Virus record (IMG/VR): IMGVR_UViG_3300042868_005712
Coordinates: 1-47,578 of that record
Length of the DNA: 47,578 nt
From: a virus
Strand: one strand, 5' to 3'
In this document: positions 30,312-39,900 of the stretch, one piece after another
Numbering within the stretch: the first letter of the stretch is position 1
How the letters are laid out: every line of letters starts with the position of its first letter
Program-made: the position numbers and the translations under genes
Notes under the pieces: generated by a model
Database searches by the model: none
What the model was told of the DNA's origin: nothing
What the model saw: the letters and a program-made list of their open reading frames with translations, nothing else

Positions 30312-31136
30312 TTAAACTACGTATCCTACTTGTATTTTAGCATGTTGAAAACCTGCATCATCCCTTAATTGAAAAGTATAATAATTGTAAATAGCTCTTC
30401 TTGCGTATCTTGTTAAGAAACTAACATTTGAAGTGCTTACACTCATGATATTAAGACAAATAGGATAATAGTTATAAAAATTATTTCCTTCATGAAATAG
30501 AAAAACATCTCTTAAATAATTAGAACCTAAAATATAAGGTGTTTTGCCAGAAGGTATAGTTAGCGTTTTATTTACTACAGTACCGTTAGTAGGTGGAAAA
30601 GCAGCATCGGGTTCTCTTGCCCAATTAGTTCCATAACCCAAATCATTAACCGCATCCTTGTATATAAACAGCGGATTACCTGTTGACAATACTACTGTAT
30701 TAGCTGCATTTCTTACTTCTAATCCATAGCCACTAGTAGCAGCAATAGGGAAATCTAATATAACATAAGAAATAGATTGCCCCTGCCATGATTTAGGAAA
30801 TAGCAAACCTGGAACAATAGTTCCATTATTGTTACAAGAAACTGCGAAGGCACCATAAGTTAAGCTTGTTACTCCAGATAAACCATATGGTGCATTTGTT
30901 GTAGCATTACCAGAAAAAGAGAAAGCCCATTGTTTACCTAAACAACTAACTGGCATTTTTGCTAAAGAAAAGTTATTAGTATAAAAATTTGCAGGATAAC
31001 TACCTGTACCTATTACTGCGTTAACATCATTGGATACTAAGGTTATAGTTCCTGATTCTATCACTTGTAACAAAGGCGGTGTATCGCCAATAAGTATAGA
31101 ACCATCTGTGTTTATTACTTCTAAGCCGAATGCCAT
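30312..31136 (-). CDS. Accessory tail protein (274 aa)
   Basis: The N-terminus MAFGLEVINTDGSILIGDTP is clearly like that of the next gene upstream (MAYGIQVMGADGTVGLQIDA), so the two share a head domain and probably bind the same tail site. The rest is beta-rich with many Asn/Ser/Tyr, resembling a tail-tip or receptor-contact protein. It has no enzyme motif. It lies directly between the tail-tip gene and the adhesin, in the same operon. Confidence 0.7.
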   Translation of the reverse strand: MAFGLEVINTDGSILIGDTPPLLQVIESGTITLVSNDVNAVIGTGSYPANFYTNNFSLAKMPVSCLGKQWAFSFSGNATTNAPYGLSGVTSLTYGAFAVSCNNNGTIVPGLLFPKSWQGQSISYVILDFPIAATSGYGLEVRNAANTVVLSTGNPLFIYKDAVNDLGYGTNWAREPDAAFPPTNGTVVNKTLTIPSGKTPYILGSNYLRDVFLFHEGNNFYNYYPICLNIMSVSTSNVSFLTRYARRAIYNYYTFQLRDDAGFQHAKIQVGYVV

Positions 31137-31140
31137 ATAA

Positions 31141-31527
31141 TTACCACGCTACTAAATTAATATTGATATATTGGGCAGGAAAATAGTTACCATAGAAATT
31201 ACCATAGACATCATAATAACCCGGGTAACCTACTATATTTATAATAGCATACCATTGTCCTGCACTGTTAAGTTTAGATACTGAAAAGTGCCAACCTTTG
31301 ATATAATCGGGTTGTTGATCATAATAAGATACGTTTACACTTAATTCTTTTGTATCCGCAATAACAGTATCGATAGCTATAGCAGAATAATAAGCACCGC
31401 CTAAATAGGCTGCATTATTTGCACCACCTATATAAACATATGTTGCGGCTATAATTCTAGGCAACCTCGCATCAATTTGGAGACCAACAGTTCCGTCAGC
31501 CCCCATGACTTGAATTCCATAAGCCAT
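31141..31527 (-). CDS. Accessory tail protein, short paralogue (128 aa)
   Basis: This protein keeps the shared N-terminal head (MAYGIQVMGADGTVGLQIDA, then LPRIIAATYVYIGG) and a short Tyr-rich, beta-like body ending QYININLVAW. The following gene encodes a longer protein with a related head. Tandem duplication with divergence of the body is a common way to vary distal tail surfaces. There are only four bases between the two genes. The exact role is unknown. Confidence 0.7.
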   Translation of the reverse strand: MAYGIQVMGADGTVGLQIDARLPRIIAATYVYIGGANNAAYLGGAYYSAIAIDTVIADTKELSVNVSYYDQQPDYIKGWHFSVSKLNSAGQWYAIINIVGYPGYYDVYGNFYGNYFPAQYININLVAW

Positions 31528-31540
31528 TATTACTCCTTTA

Positions 31541-34500
31541 TTAAGCTAGATTACCAATCTTTACACGGACTACACCTGCAGTATCGTATACTCTAATGGT
31601 ACTATTTGTCATTTCTAAACGTTCACCTGTTGTTGCAGATTTTATATTTGTATTACCAGCACTATCAACTGTGAATTTATTATTAATATTAATACTACCG
31701 GCTGTGACAGCTCCTAAATTAGAAGATAAACTTGATAAGTTAGTTACAGTTACTTTATCTGCTGTGATTGTGCCGTTAACAAGTAGATTACCATCTAAGA
31801 AAGCGGCTTGTGCAATCCAAGAACCACTAGTATAGATCCAAGCCTTAACAGCTGGTGCTGTACCACTAATAATTAGGCGATCACCTTCAACTGCAGTTAA
31901 ACCAATACCCGCTAAAAATTTAGCAGAAATTTGAGCAGATGTGTAACCATCAAGGGTTGCTTGAGTAGCAGTCTCTGTTAATCTCCACCAACCAGCTCCT
32001 CTTGACCCTGCACTACCTGTAGCCCCATTAGTTCCCGCTAATGCTTTACTAATACTATATGCTCGATATAAAGTTACTCCATTATAAACAGCACTAAAAA
32101 TAGCATTACCATCTGAAGCACTCATACCTGTAATAGTGTAAACACCTGTCGTTGCATTAATAGCTGTTGTTAGACCTGTAGCCGAAACAAGAGCATAAGT
32201 AACACCTACACCTGTTTTTTCTACTTCACCATCATATACTGTAAATGTACCACCAGTACCTGCAAAACTTGATACAACACCAGCTGAAGTAGCTGATACT
32301 ACAGCAGTATCATTAGTCAAAAAGCCTGAAATTGCATTCTGACCATTAGTACCATTTGTTCCATTAGTACCTGGTTTTACACCATAAAGACTCAACACAT
32401 CTCTTGCTAAGATTGTACCGCTAGCACTATTTTCTCTAAGGTTTACAACAATAGTTTGAGGCATTGATGTAAAAGAACTTGGAGGTGTATAAGTAAGTGT
32501 ATTACTTGTTGTATTTTGTTGACTAATAGAGTCTAGCAAAAACTCATAATAAACAGTACCTGTAGTATTTGTAGAACTCGCAGTAATAACTGTTGATGTT
32601 GGGCTTGGTGTTGTACCTGAGCTATTATATGTGATAGCTTGATTAGCAGCAGTTAAATTAACTGTTCTTGATGCAGCTCCAGCAGGACCTGTGGGACCTG
32701 TTTCACCAACCTTACTTTTTGTTATTTTAAATGTCTTAGGTAAAGAGACTCCAGCATGTAAAGCATGTAATGTAAAAGTTTCAGCATCACTAGTCCAAGA
32801 ACTACCTGATAAACTATAAACACCAGTAGTTTCATTTATTGTTAGAGTTAAACCATTTTGGGTTTTAGTCCAAGTTGATCCACCATCTGTGCCATCAATA
32901 ATGCTAAATAGACTTGAAGTTGTTACTTCAGTAGTTCCTTCATAAATTTTAAAAGTACCAGTAGCAGTAGTCAATGAATAACCAGTACCGTTAGCAGCAG
33001 CAGGAACAATATGAACTTCGTTTGTTAGGAAACCAGAAATAGCATTAGCCCCAACTAAACCATCATAAAGTTTTACAACAGTTATCTCATCATAGTATTC
33101 ATCAGATACACATCGAACTCTTAAAGAGTCTCCATCAACCCATGTAAAAGTATTAGATGCTAAAGTGTATGTTTGATTGTCGTTAGTACCAACAAGCGCT
33201 GTCCATTGTGTACCATTCCAATATTGCCAATTATAAGTTGTTAAGCCACCAAACAAATCAGCACTAAATGTTAATGTTAAGGGATTTGGTATTGATGCAT
33301 TAGGTGCATATTTAAAAGTTTGTGGACCATTAATTACGACATATTTTGCTGATTGACCAATAGTACCGTCATTAACTTGTGATACTGCAATATATTTATT
33401 AATTGTAATTAGAGTAGCATCTTCTAACATCAAGGTGTTACTTGTATTATTATATTTTATTTCAAGAGGGATCACACTGTTTGGTGAAATATCATTTGTT
33501 GTAGTAAATGAAATTACAGCATCATCATTTGCATCTAATTGTACTACAAAAATATTATTATCAACACTACCTGTTTTATTGTAGATAGTCCATTCACCTG
33601 GTGCTAATGTGCCTGATACGTTTTTATAATTTAAACGAGTTAAGCCATAATAAAAACTTAAAGTAGAAGTATCAACTGTAGGTACATAAGTATTTGTTGC
33701 TGTTTTTCTTACTACAATATTATCCTTTGTTAATACCAAAGAAAAATTATTTGTAAGGTCAGCAGCTACTACTGTTGTTTGACCTGATGTTGCTGACCAA
33801 TCACTTAAACGACCAATTCTAGTTCTTGACCTAATACGATATACATAGGTTGAAACTAAATTTGGATTATGTAAAAATTCAGAAATACCTCTAGGCACAA
33901 TAGCAATAGAAGTATAATCAAATTGACCTGATACAGTATTAAGTGTACCTGCATCAATAATATAGTCTACCACTTGAATATCATCAGCATCTGTCCAAGA
34001 TACCTTAACGCTATTAATTAATGAAGAGCTATTATTGACTGTACTTACTGTAACATTTGTAGGTGGCTCAACTGTGAAATCCATAGGTGTTGCAAGTGGA
34101 TATGCACTACTCAAGGTTAAATCATAATTATAAATTCCAGGATAATACTGTTTAGCTTCTACTTCTAAAGAGAAGTCAGAATTCATAGTGATCCTATTGA
34201 TTCTTACATAATCATCAATATCATTACGTTCACTAAATAAACGAAGTACATCTCCGGGTTCATAAATGATGCCCTCGGGTTTAATTGTAAAAGTATAGTT
34301 AGGTACTCTAGACTCATTTAACAAAGCCTTACCGATGCAAGAAGCATGGTGCAGAGTAGTTACACCTTCCATTGAATATTCAGTAGACAAGCTTAAATTT
34401 AAATCATCTGCTTTATAAACTACATCTTCAAAAGAATAAGACTCTGAAGCAAAGTTTTTCTCTGAGTCAATATAATTTACTTTTACTTTATTTAATTTTT

Positions 34501-35530
34501 CGTTAGTATCTGCTTGAGCAAAACTAATATCTGATAATAATACATTATCATCGATAGTTCCAACAGATGCTTGTGTTACTGTTTTAGTAGGATCAGGTAA
34601 TGATAGTTTCATTTTACCTGTAGCAGAACGCAAAAGAATTGCACCTGGAACACTATCTAAAATCTTTTCAATATTTGAAATATGGTCTACGTCTGTATAA
34701 ACAACACCGTTAAACTCATGTCGTTTAATATCTAAGTTTGTTATACTTTGTGCACTATAAATCTTTCCTTTTACCTCAACATTACTTCTGATAACTTGTT
34801 CAGCAATTAGGTAGGCTTGATAGAAAGATGCAATATCAATATTTTCAATACCGATATCAGCACCACAAATATCATCTAATAAATAGTCTAGCAAGACAAG
34901 TACTGTATTGCTGCTATATATTTTATTATTTGTAATATAGTTACCATTGGAATCAAAGGTATTTACTTTTCTACCTTCAATATAAAAAGTGGTAACTGGT
35001 TTACTATTGAATTGAGGATCATTCCTATTCATTCGATAGATTTCAGTAGTATAAGCTAGATCATTGTAAATCCCTGCTGGTCTAATACTGTAGTATGGAT
35101 TACCACCATCTTTATTCATATTTAGCTGAATCCAGCTGTCATATTTACTTAGAGTACAAGCTTCACCATCAATATCTGCTGTAATAAACTTATTAATTGG
35201 TGCTAGTCCAATTACGCACTGTAATATAAGTGCTTCATTTTTAACTCCAGAAAAAGTACCTAAAGTACCAATTCTAGTTACATCTGATGGGGTTGTCACT
35301 GATGTAAAGTTGTTTTGAACTTCTGTAAATACGTTAATACCATCCATTCTGGTTCTACCATAAATAATTGGTATCGCTTGGTTTGATCCGCTTACTCGAA
35401 CCGTTTTTGTAGCTGCACGATCTTTGGCTTCTTCAGCCATTTTCGCTTGTAATTTCTTTTGTTTATCTCTTTGGTAAACAATAGATGCTACTGTTAATAC
35501 AATTTGAACAACCGCTAGTACTGAACCCAT
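31541..35530 (-). CDS. Tail tip / host-specificity protein, gpJ-like
   Basis: This is a 1329-aa central tail-tip protein. It begins with a hydrophobic helix (MGSVLAVVQIVLTVASIVYQ) and KKLQAKMAEEAKDRAATKTV, then IPIIYGRTRMDGINVFTEVQ, which is typical of gpJ-type proteins. A fibronectin type III-like domain lies about residues 495-590 (SVKVSWTDADDIQVVDYII). Several Ig-like repeats follow, each ending in SKxxxGxxG turns. The C-terminus has a GTITADKVTV segment, as in gpJ C-terminal domains. The ATG at 35530 follows GGGGAGG at 9 nt and overlaps the previous stop. Confidence 0.87.
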   Translation of the reverse strand: MGSVLAVVQIVLTVASIVYQRDKQKKLQAKMAEEAKDRAATKTVRVSGSNQAIPIIYGRTRMDGINVFTEVQNNFTSVTTPSDVTRIGTLGTFSGVKNEALILQCVIGLAPINKFITADIDGEACTLSKYDSWIQLNMNKDGGNPYYSIRPAGIYNDLAYTTEIYRMNRNDPQFNSKPVTTFYIEGRKVNTFDSNGNYITNNKIYSSNTVLVLLDYLLDDICGADIGIENIDIASFYQAYLIAEQVIRSNVEVKGKIYSAQSITNLDIKRHEFNGVVYTDVDHISNIEKILDSVPGAILLRSATGKMKLSLPDPTKTVTQASVGTIDDNVLLSDISFAQADTNEKLNKVKVNYIDSEKNFASESYSFEDVVYKADDLNLSLSTEYSMEGVTTLHHASCIGKALLNESRVPNYTFTIKPEGIIYEPGDVLRLFSERNDIDDYVRINRITMNSDFSLEVEAKQYYPGIYNYDLTLSSAYPLATPMDFTVEPPTNVTVSTVNNSSSLINSVKVSWTDADDIQVVDYIIDAGTLNTVSGQFDYTSIAIVPRGISEFLHNPNLVSTYVYRIRSRTRIGRLSDWSATSGQTTVVAADLTNNFSLVLTKDNIVVRKTATNTYVPTVDTSTLSFYYGLTRLNYKNVSGTLAPGEWTIYNKTGSVDNNIFVVQLDANDDAVISFTTTNDISPNSVIPLEIKYNNTSNTLMLEDATLITINKYIAVSQVNDGTIGQSAKYVVINGPQTFKYAPNASIPNPLTLTFSADLFGGLTTYNWQYWNGTQWTALVGTNDNQTYTLASNTFTWVDGDSLRVRCVSDEYYDEITVVKLYDGLVGANAISGFLTNEVHIVPAAANGTGYSLTTATGTFKIYEGTTEVTTSSLFSIIDGTDGGSTWTKTQNGLTLTINETTGVYSLSGSSWTSDAETFTLHALHAGVSLPKTFKITKSKVGETGPTGPAGAASRTVNLTAANQAITYNSSGTTPSPTSTVITASSTNTTGTVYYEFLLDSISQQNTTSNTLTYTPPSSFTSMPQTIVVNLRENSASGTILARDVLSLYGVKPGTNGTNGTNGQNAISGFLTNDTAVVSATSAGVVSSFAGTGGTFTVYDGEVEKTGVGVTYALVSATGLTTAINATTGVYTITGMSASDGNAIFSAVYNGVTLYRAYSISKALAGTNGATGSAGSRGAGWWRLTETATQATLDGYTSAQISAKFLAGIGLTAVEGDRLIISGTAPAVKAWIYTSGSWIAQAAFLDGNLLVNGTITADKVTVTNLSSLSSNLGAVTAGSININNKFTVDSAGNTNIKSATTGERLEMTNSTIRVYDTAGVVRVKIGNLA

Positions 35531-36102
35531 TAGGATGTTCCTCCCCATTTAAGTTGCTTATCATCTTGCGTATCGTAAGACAAGGCTAGAGAAGTATCTC
35601 CTGGATGATAAAGTTGCTGACTGTTGTCGTTAGTTGTTCGACTAACAATCTGCTGTAATTTTGTTAAAGGTCCTGATGCTTGAATATTAACTGTAGGTGT
35701 ATTATCTTCAACAGACCAAGATGTTTTATTTATTCTACCCCTATAAACATCAAGAAAATTACTATTAATAATTTCTGTTTCAGGGTCTACAAATCCTGCA
35801 GTTATGCTGATAGAAACACCAGTAGATTCTATTTTTAGAATTTCACGGTAAGTTGTATCAGGATCTAATAACTGAATGTCAAATAAGTCTCTAGAGATTT
35901 GACCCTCTGCCCTAAGTGGAGAAATAGATTTCAATCCACCATTAGGTAAATATGTATCACCGTTGTATACCACTTCTCGTGGTGCATCTGTAATAAATAC
36001 AGCTCCTCCAACAGCAGAGGAAAAATCAATTTTAATTAAAACAAAAGGAACAACCACTGAAGATTGAAGTAATGCTTTAAGATCATTATTTACTTGTAAC
36101 AT
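35530..36102 (-). CDS. Distal tail protein (DUF2163-like), tail-tip assembly
   Basis: The protein (190 aa) begins MLQVNNDLKALLQSSVVVPF and contains VYNGDTYLPNGGLKSISPLR, EGQISRDLFDIQLL and NFLDVYRGRINKTSW, then SGPLTKLQQIVSR. This is the outline of the DUF2163/BR0599-type phage tail proteins that sit between the distal tail protein and the tip in lambda-like siphoviruses. It overlaps both neighbours by a few bases, and its order (tape measure, distal proteins, this, gpJ-like tip) agrees. Confidence 0.75.
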   Translation of the reverse strand: MLQVNNDLKALLQSSVVVPFVLIKIDFSSAVGGAVFITDAPREVVYNGDTYLPNGGLKSISPLRAEGQISRDLFDIQLLDPDTTYREILKIESTGVSISITAGFVDPETEIINSNFLDVYRGRINKTSWSVEDNTPTVNIQASGPLTKLQQIVSRTTNDNSQQLYHPGDTSLALSYDTQDDKQLKWGGTS

Positions 36103-36365
36103 TTTGTATCCATCCTATAAATTGCGAGGCAGCCCTCTTTAGCCCAATATGCTCTTACAAATTTAAAACCTATTTGTTTAACAAATTTATTTAACTTTTT
36201 ATTTTTCAAAGGAATATTACAATATACAATTGGGTAATCTTCATTCTTTGCCTCTTCCTTTATATAAGCTATATACTCTCTTTTTATAGAAGGAGTCCAT
36301 CGAAAAATTCGTGAGTGACAATAGATGTCGTCACCCACGATTTCGTAATTAATTTCAAAATCCAT
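36090..36365 (-). CDS. Small GNAT-like hypothetical protein (91 aa)
   Basis: The product is MDFEINYEIVGDDIYCHSR with IKREYIAYIKEEAK and a C-terminal half NKKLNKFVKQIGFKFVRAYW followed by GCLAIYRM. The pattern of 'N..L.kf..k.GFk' then strands is common to the last part of GNAT acetyltransferases and to small phage proteins placed among tail genes. The acetyl-CoA-binding motif is not seen, so activity is doubtful. It shares one base with the upstream tail gene and overlaps the next by 13 nt. Confidence 0.6.
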   Translation of the reverse strand: MDFEINYEIVGDDIYCHSRIFRWTPSIKREYIAYIKEEAKNEDYPIVYCNIPLKNKKLNKFVKQIGFKFVRAYWAKEGCLAIYRMDTKCYK

Positions 36366-36964
36366 TATGAAAGATATTCTATAAACTTTAACGTAGCACT
36401 TTGCATGATACCACTTTCATAAGAAAAAGAAGAATTATCTGCTTCATTCAAAACTGCTGCATTAACATTTTTAACGTTAACAGTAGAATTAACAGGCACA
36501 TCTTTTACTAAAGAAGGAGATATTTGGAGTACTGTTGATGTTTGACTAACTATACTTGTTTTAACAACATAAACTTTACTGTGATTAGAAAAAGTAATCA
36601 TTCTTCCAGCAGGTATACTAAAAGGTGTAGCAGAAGTAATAGTAATACTACTTCCACCTGCACTATTATTAGCAACAACTACAATATTACTATTAGAAAC
36701 AGTTAGAGAATCTGTATACAAGGGTTGTGGAACTGCAATATTAAACGGCAATTCCATACCTTTGTTAAACCAATTTTGCATTAGATCAGCAGTGAGAGTG
36801 CTGTTGGCACCCTCTTGAACTGTAATAATAAACTCAAAACGTTGTGCATTCTTCTTTACTACTTGTCTACGTAAATTTAAAGAATCCGCTACAAAGCGTG
36901 ATTCATTAGATATTACGGACAAAGGAGTTGAGTATGGATACTTATTGAATAATAGATAAGCCAT
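36365..36964 (-). CDS. Distal tail-type protein (199 aa)
   Basis: This is the first gene after the tape measure, the usual position of a distal tail protein. It begins MAYLLFNKYPYSTPLSVISN, with QRFEFIITVQEG and a WFNKGMELPFNIAVPQP segment, then beta-rich SITITSATPFSIPAGRMITF and VNSTVNVKNVNAAVL. No sequence family is named with certainty. It overlaps the tape measure stop by one base. A role in closing the tail tube or attaching the tip is inferred from order. Confidence 0.65.
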   Translation of the reverse strand: MAYLLFNKYPYSTPLSVISNESRFVADSLNLRRQVVKKNAQRFEFIITVQEGANSTLTADLMQNWFNKGMELPFNIAVPQPLYTDSLTVSNSNIVVVANNSAGGSSITITSATPFSIPAGRMITFSNHSKVYVVKTSIVSQTSTVLQISPSLVKDVPVNSTVNVKNVNAAVLNEADNSSFSYESGIMQSATLKFIEYLS

Positions 36965-39900
36965 TATAACCTTCTCTTTTCTTGTAAATTAGTTTGAACA
37001 ATATCTGCGATCTTAGGACCCATTGATAGAATCTCTTTTCTAGTTTGTCTGGAAATATCTCCAGTAATATTAATATTAACAACTTGACTGTTACCAAAGC
37101 TAGAAGCATCTTGCTTATGAGTTGGTAAAATAGTTTCTCCAGCGTGAACCATGGCAAGCTGTGGTGAACCTATTGAACCAGGAACAACACCGCCACTGTC
37201 AAAGGTTAAACCTGACCACCAAGAGCTTACACTACTAAACATGCTTGATAATCCACCCCCACCTCCACCACTAAATAATCCACCTAAGGAGCTACCTAAA
37301 CCACCAAGAATACCTTCAAAGCCTTTTAAGAAGTCACTGTTTAATAAAGAATCAAAATTCTTTGTAAAACCACTAAAGACATCTTCTATGGCTCCTACTT
37401 CTAATGGTATACCTTCATCATCTACAGTTATGCCTGTTTGTTTTTGTAAAATATTACCAAAACCAGCTTGTAAATTAGGACTGAGGAAACCTAAGGCAGA
37501 ACCTATTCCACTTGTAATACTACTAGTTGAGAATTGATTCATAAGAGAATTACTAGCAGTTGCATCACCTAAATTTGTAATTTCTGCAAATAAAGGATTA
37601 GCTCTTGTAGAGCCAGGTTTGCTTAGTAAAGGTAAACCAAAGTCTATGCTATTTAAGAAACTATCAAGTATACTATCTAAGAAAGATAAAGCATAGTCAG
37701 AGAATTTTGTAATTAGTGTATCTACTATTCTTGTAGTAGCGGCATCTAATATTCCTACTAAAATACTCTTCATACTTCCACTTCCAGAAATAAGTTCTTT
37801 TAATCCTTTAGCAAAAGTATCTCTTATAGTTCTAGATTCAGTTGCTTGCTTTTGGAATTCAAGTGTTATTTTTCTGAGTGTTTCAAGTTGATTATTATAT
37901 TGTAAAGTTAATCCTGCTGCATTAGCTGCTTGCTCTGGGTCTTTACGCAATCTATCTAACTTTTCAACTTCTCTTACCTGAGCTTCAATAACCTTAAGCT
38001 GATCAGGTGTACCTAGAGCTAATTTCTCAGTTGGCACAGTAAATCCAAAACCACTTAGTTTCTGAGCTAATTGATCAAAAGTAAGAGCAGCAGTTCCTTT
38101 GAGAACATCTAATTCTTTCTTTAGTTCAATAACTTTCAAAGTTGCACCTTGATAAGCATCAATAGCTTCTTTACCAGAGGCAGCAGTAATATCACCTAAT
38201 GATTCAATGAAGTTATTTAAAGAATTAATATCATTACCATAGTTGATAATTTGATCTCTTGCTTCTTGTGGAAGCTTAAAGAATTCTTCACCTTGAATCC
38301 CAGCACCTGTTAATTTCTTTTGTAAAGCTACAACAGGGTTAGCTTCAGCTGCTAATCTTTGAGCAATCGTTGCATTAACATCTCTTAAACGTTTATTTAA
38401 TTGAATTGCTTTCTCAATGTCATTATCACCTAAAGCATTTAGTTGTTCTCTTAGACCTTTAGCTAAAACTAATTCATCACGAATAGCTCTAAAACCCTCT
38501 GGACTAACTCTAAACAACTCAGCTTCTTGTAATTGAGCACCTGCCTCTGAAATAAGACCGCTTAATCTTTCAGAAAAATTCTTATTCAAATCTTCTAGAC
38601 GTTTATTTAATCTCTCAACACCTTTTTCAGCAGTAGCTAATAATTTAGAAATACCTGCAACAGCAGCCTCTTGATCACCAGCAGCAGCTAGTTTGTCTCT
38701 TTGCTCTTTTAAAGTTGCAATATATTTAGCTTGTTCATCTATTTGCTTTTTAAGACCTGGACCTACAGAACCATACTGAGATTCTTTTATATTGATACCG
38801 GCAGATGCTGCTAAATCAAAACCAAATTTAAATTCATTCTTTGAAAGGCTTTCAACTAGCTTTTTCTGTAAAGCAATTTCTTCAGTTAAGCGTTTGTAAG
38901 CATCGACGTTATCTAAAGCAATAGATGCTCTTTCACGTTCTTTCTTTTCTAACTCTTTTTGAGCTTCTCTAAGCTGTGTTAGTTGAGTTATATTAATATC
39001 TTTTGGACTTAATGCAACACCTAATCTCTTAGCTAAACTTTCATAAAGCTTATCAATAGAAGAACCTGAAATAACACTCTCTACTGCTTGTTCAATTTGA
39101 CCTTTTACCTGCCCTGCTGTTCTAAGAATAATTGCTCTATTAGCCGGAGATGCTTTGTCAGCAACATCTAGTAAGTTTTCATACTCTTTAACTAAAAGTT
39201 CAATTTCATCAATTTGATCTTTAGAACCAAACCCTAAGTCAGTTGATTTTAATTTGATATCGAATTTTTCAAGATTACTTACTAAGTCATCAATGTCTTT
39301 CTTGAAGGCTTTACCAGCTAATTTGTCTTGTTGATATATAGCAATAGTCGCTGCTAATTGTTCATACTCAGTAGTTAATCTATCAAGTTGAGCAATTTCA
39401 CTATTAATCTGTTCACCACGACCAAATAATTTAGCCCATACAATTGCAAATGGTCCTAAATCATCTCTAACTTCAAGAATTTTATTTTGTAAATCAGTTA
39501 ACGCTTTTCTTTCAGTATCACTTGATTCAGCAATATTATCATAGATACCTGTTTCTACAACACTATTAATCCTGCTATTAATTGCAGATAAGGCATCTGG
39601 AAATTGTTTATTAATAAATTCAGATAAGTTCTTATTACCTGCATTGAATAAACTCTTCCATAATTTATTAAAACCTGCTTCATCTTCTTGAATACCAAAC
39701 CTAAAGTTTATAAAGGTTCTATCTTGGAATAACTCTTGTATTCTTTGTGCATTACTTGCGATGTCTTGAGGTCTAATACCTACTTTAGCTTCATCTAGTA
39801 ATTTATTTAAAAGTTCTTGCGCTTTAATTTGATCACGTTGTTGTTTAGCTGTTAGTTCACCGTTTTCAATTTGAGCACGTTTATTACGTTCTAGGATTTC

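Noticed and set aside
36942-37157. Minus-strand frame overlapping the tape measure 3' end
   Set aside because: It lies wholly within the well-supported tape measure and distal tail genes in another frame and has no own ribosome binding site.
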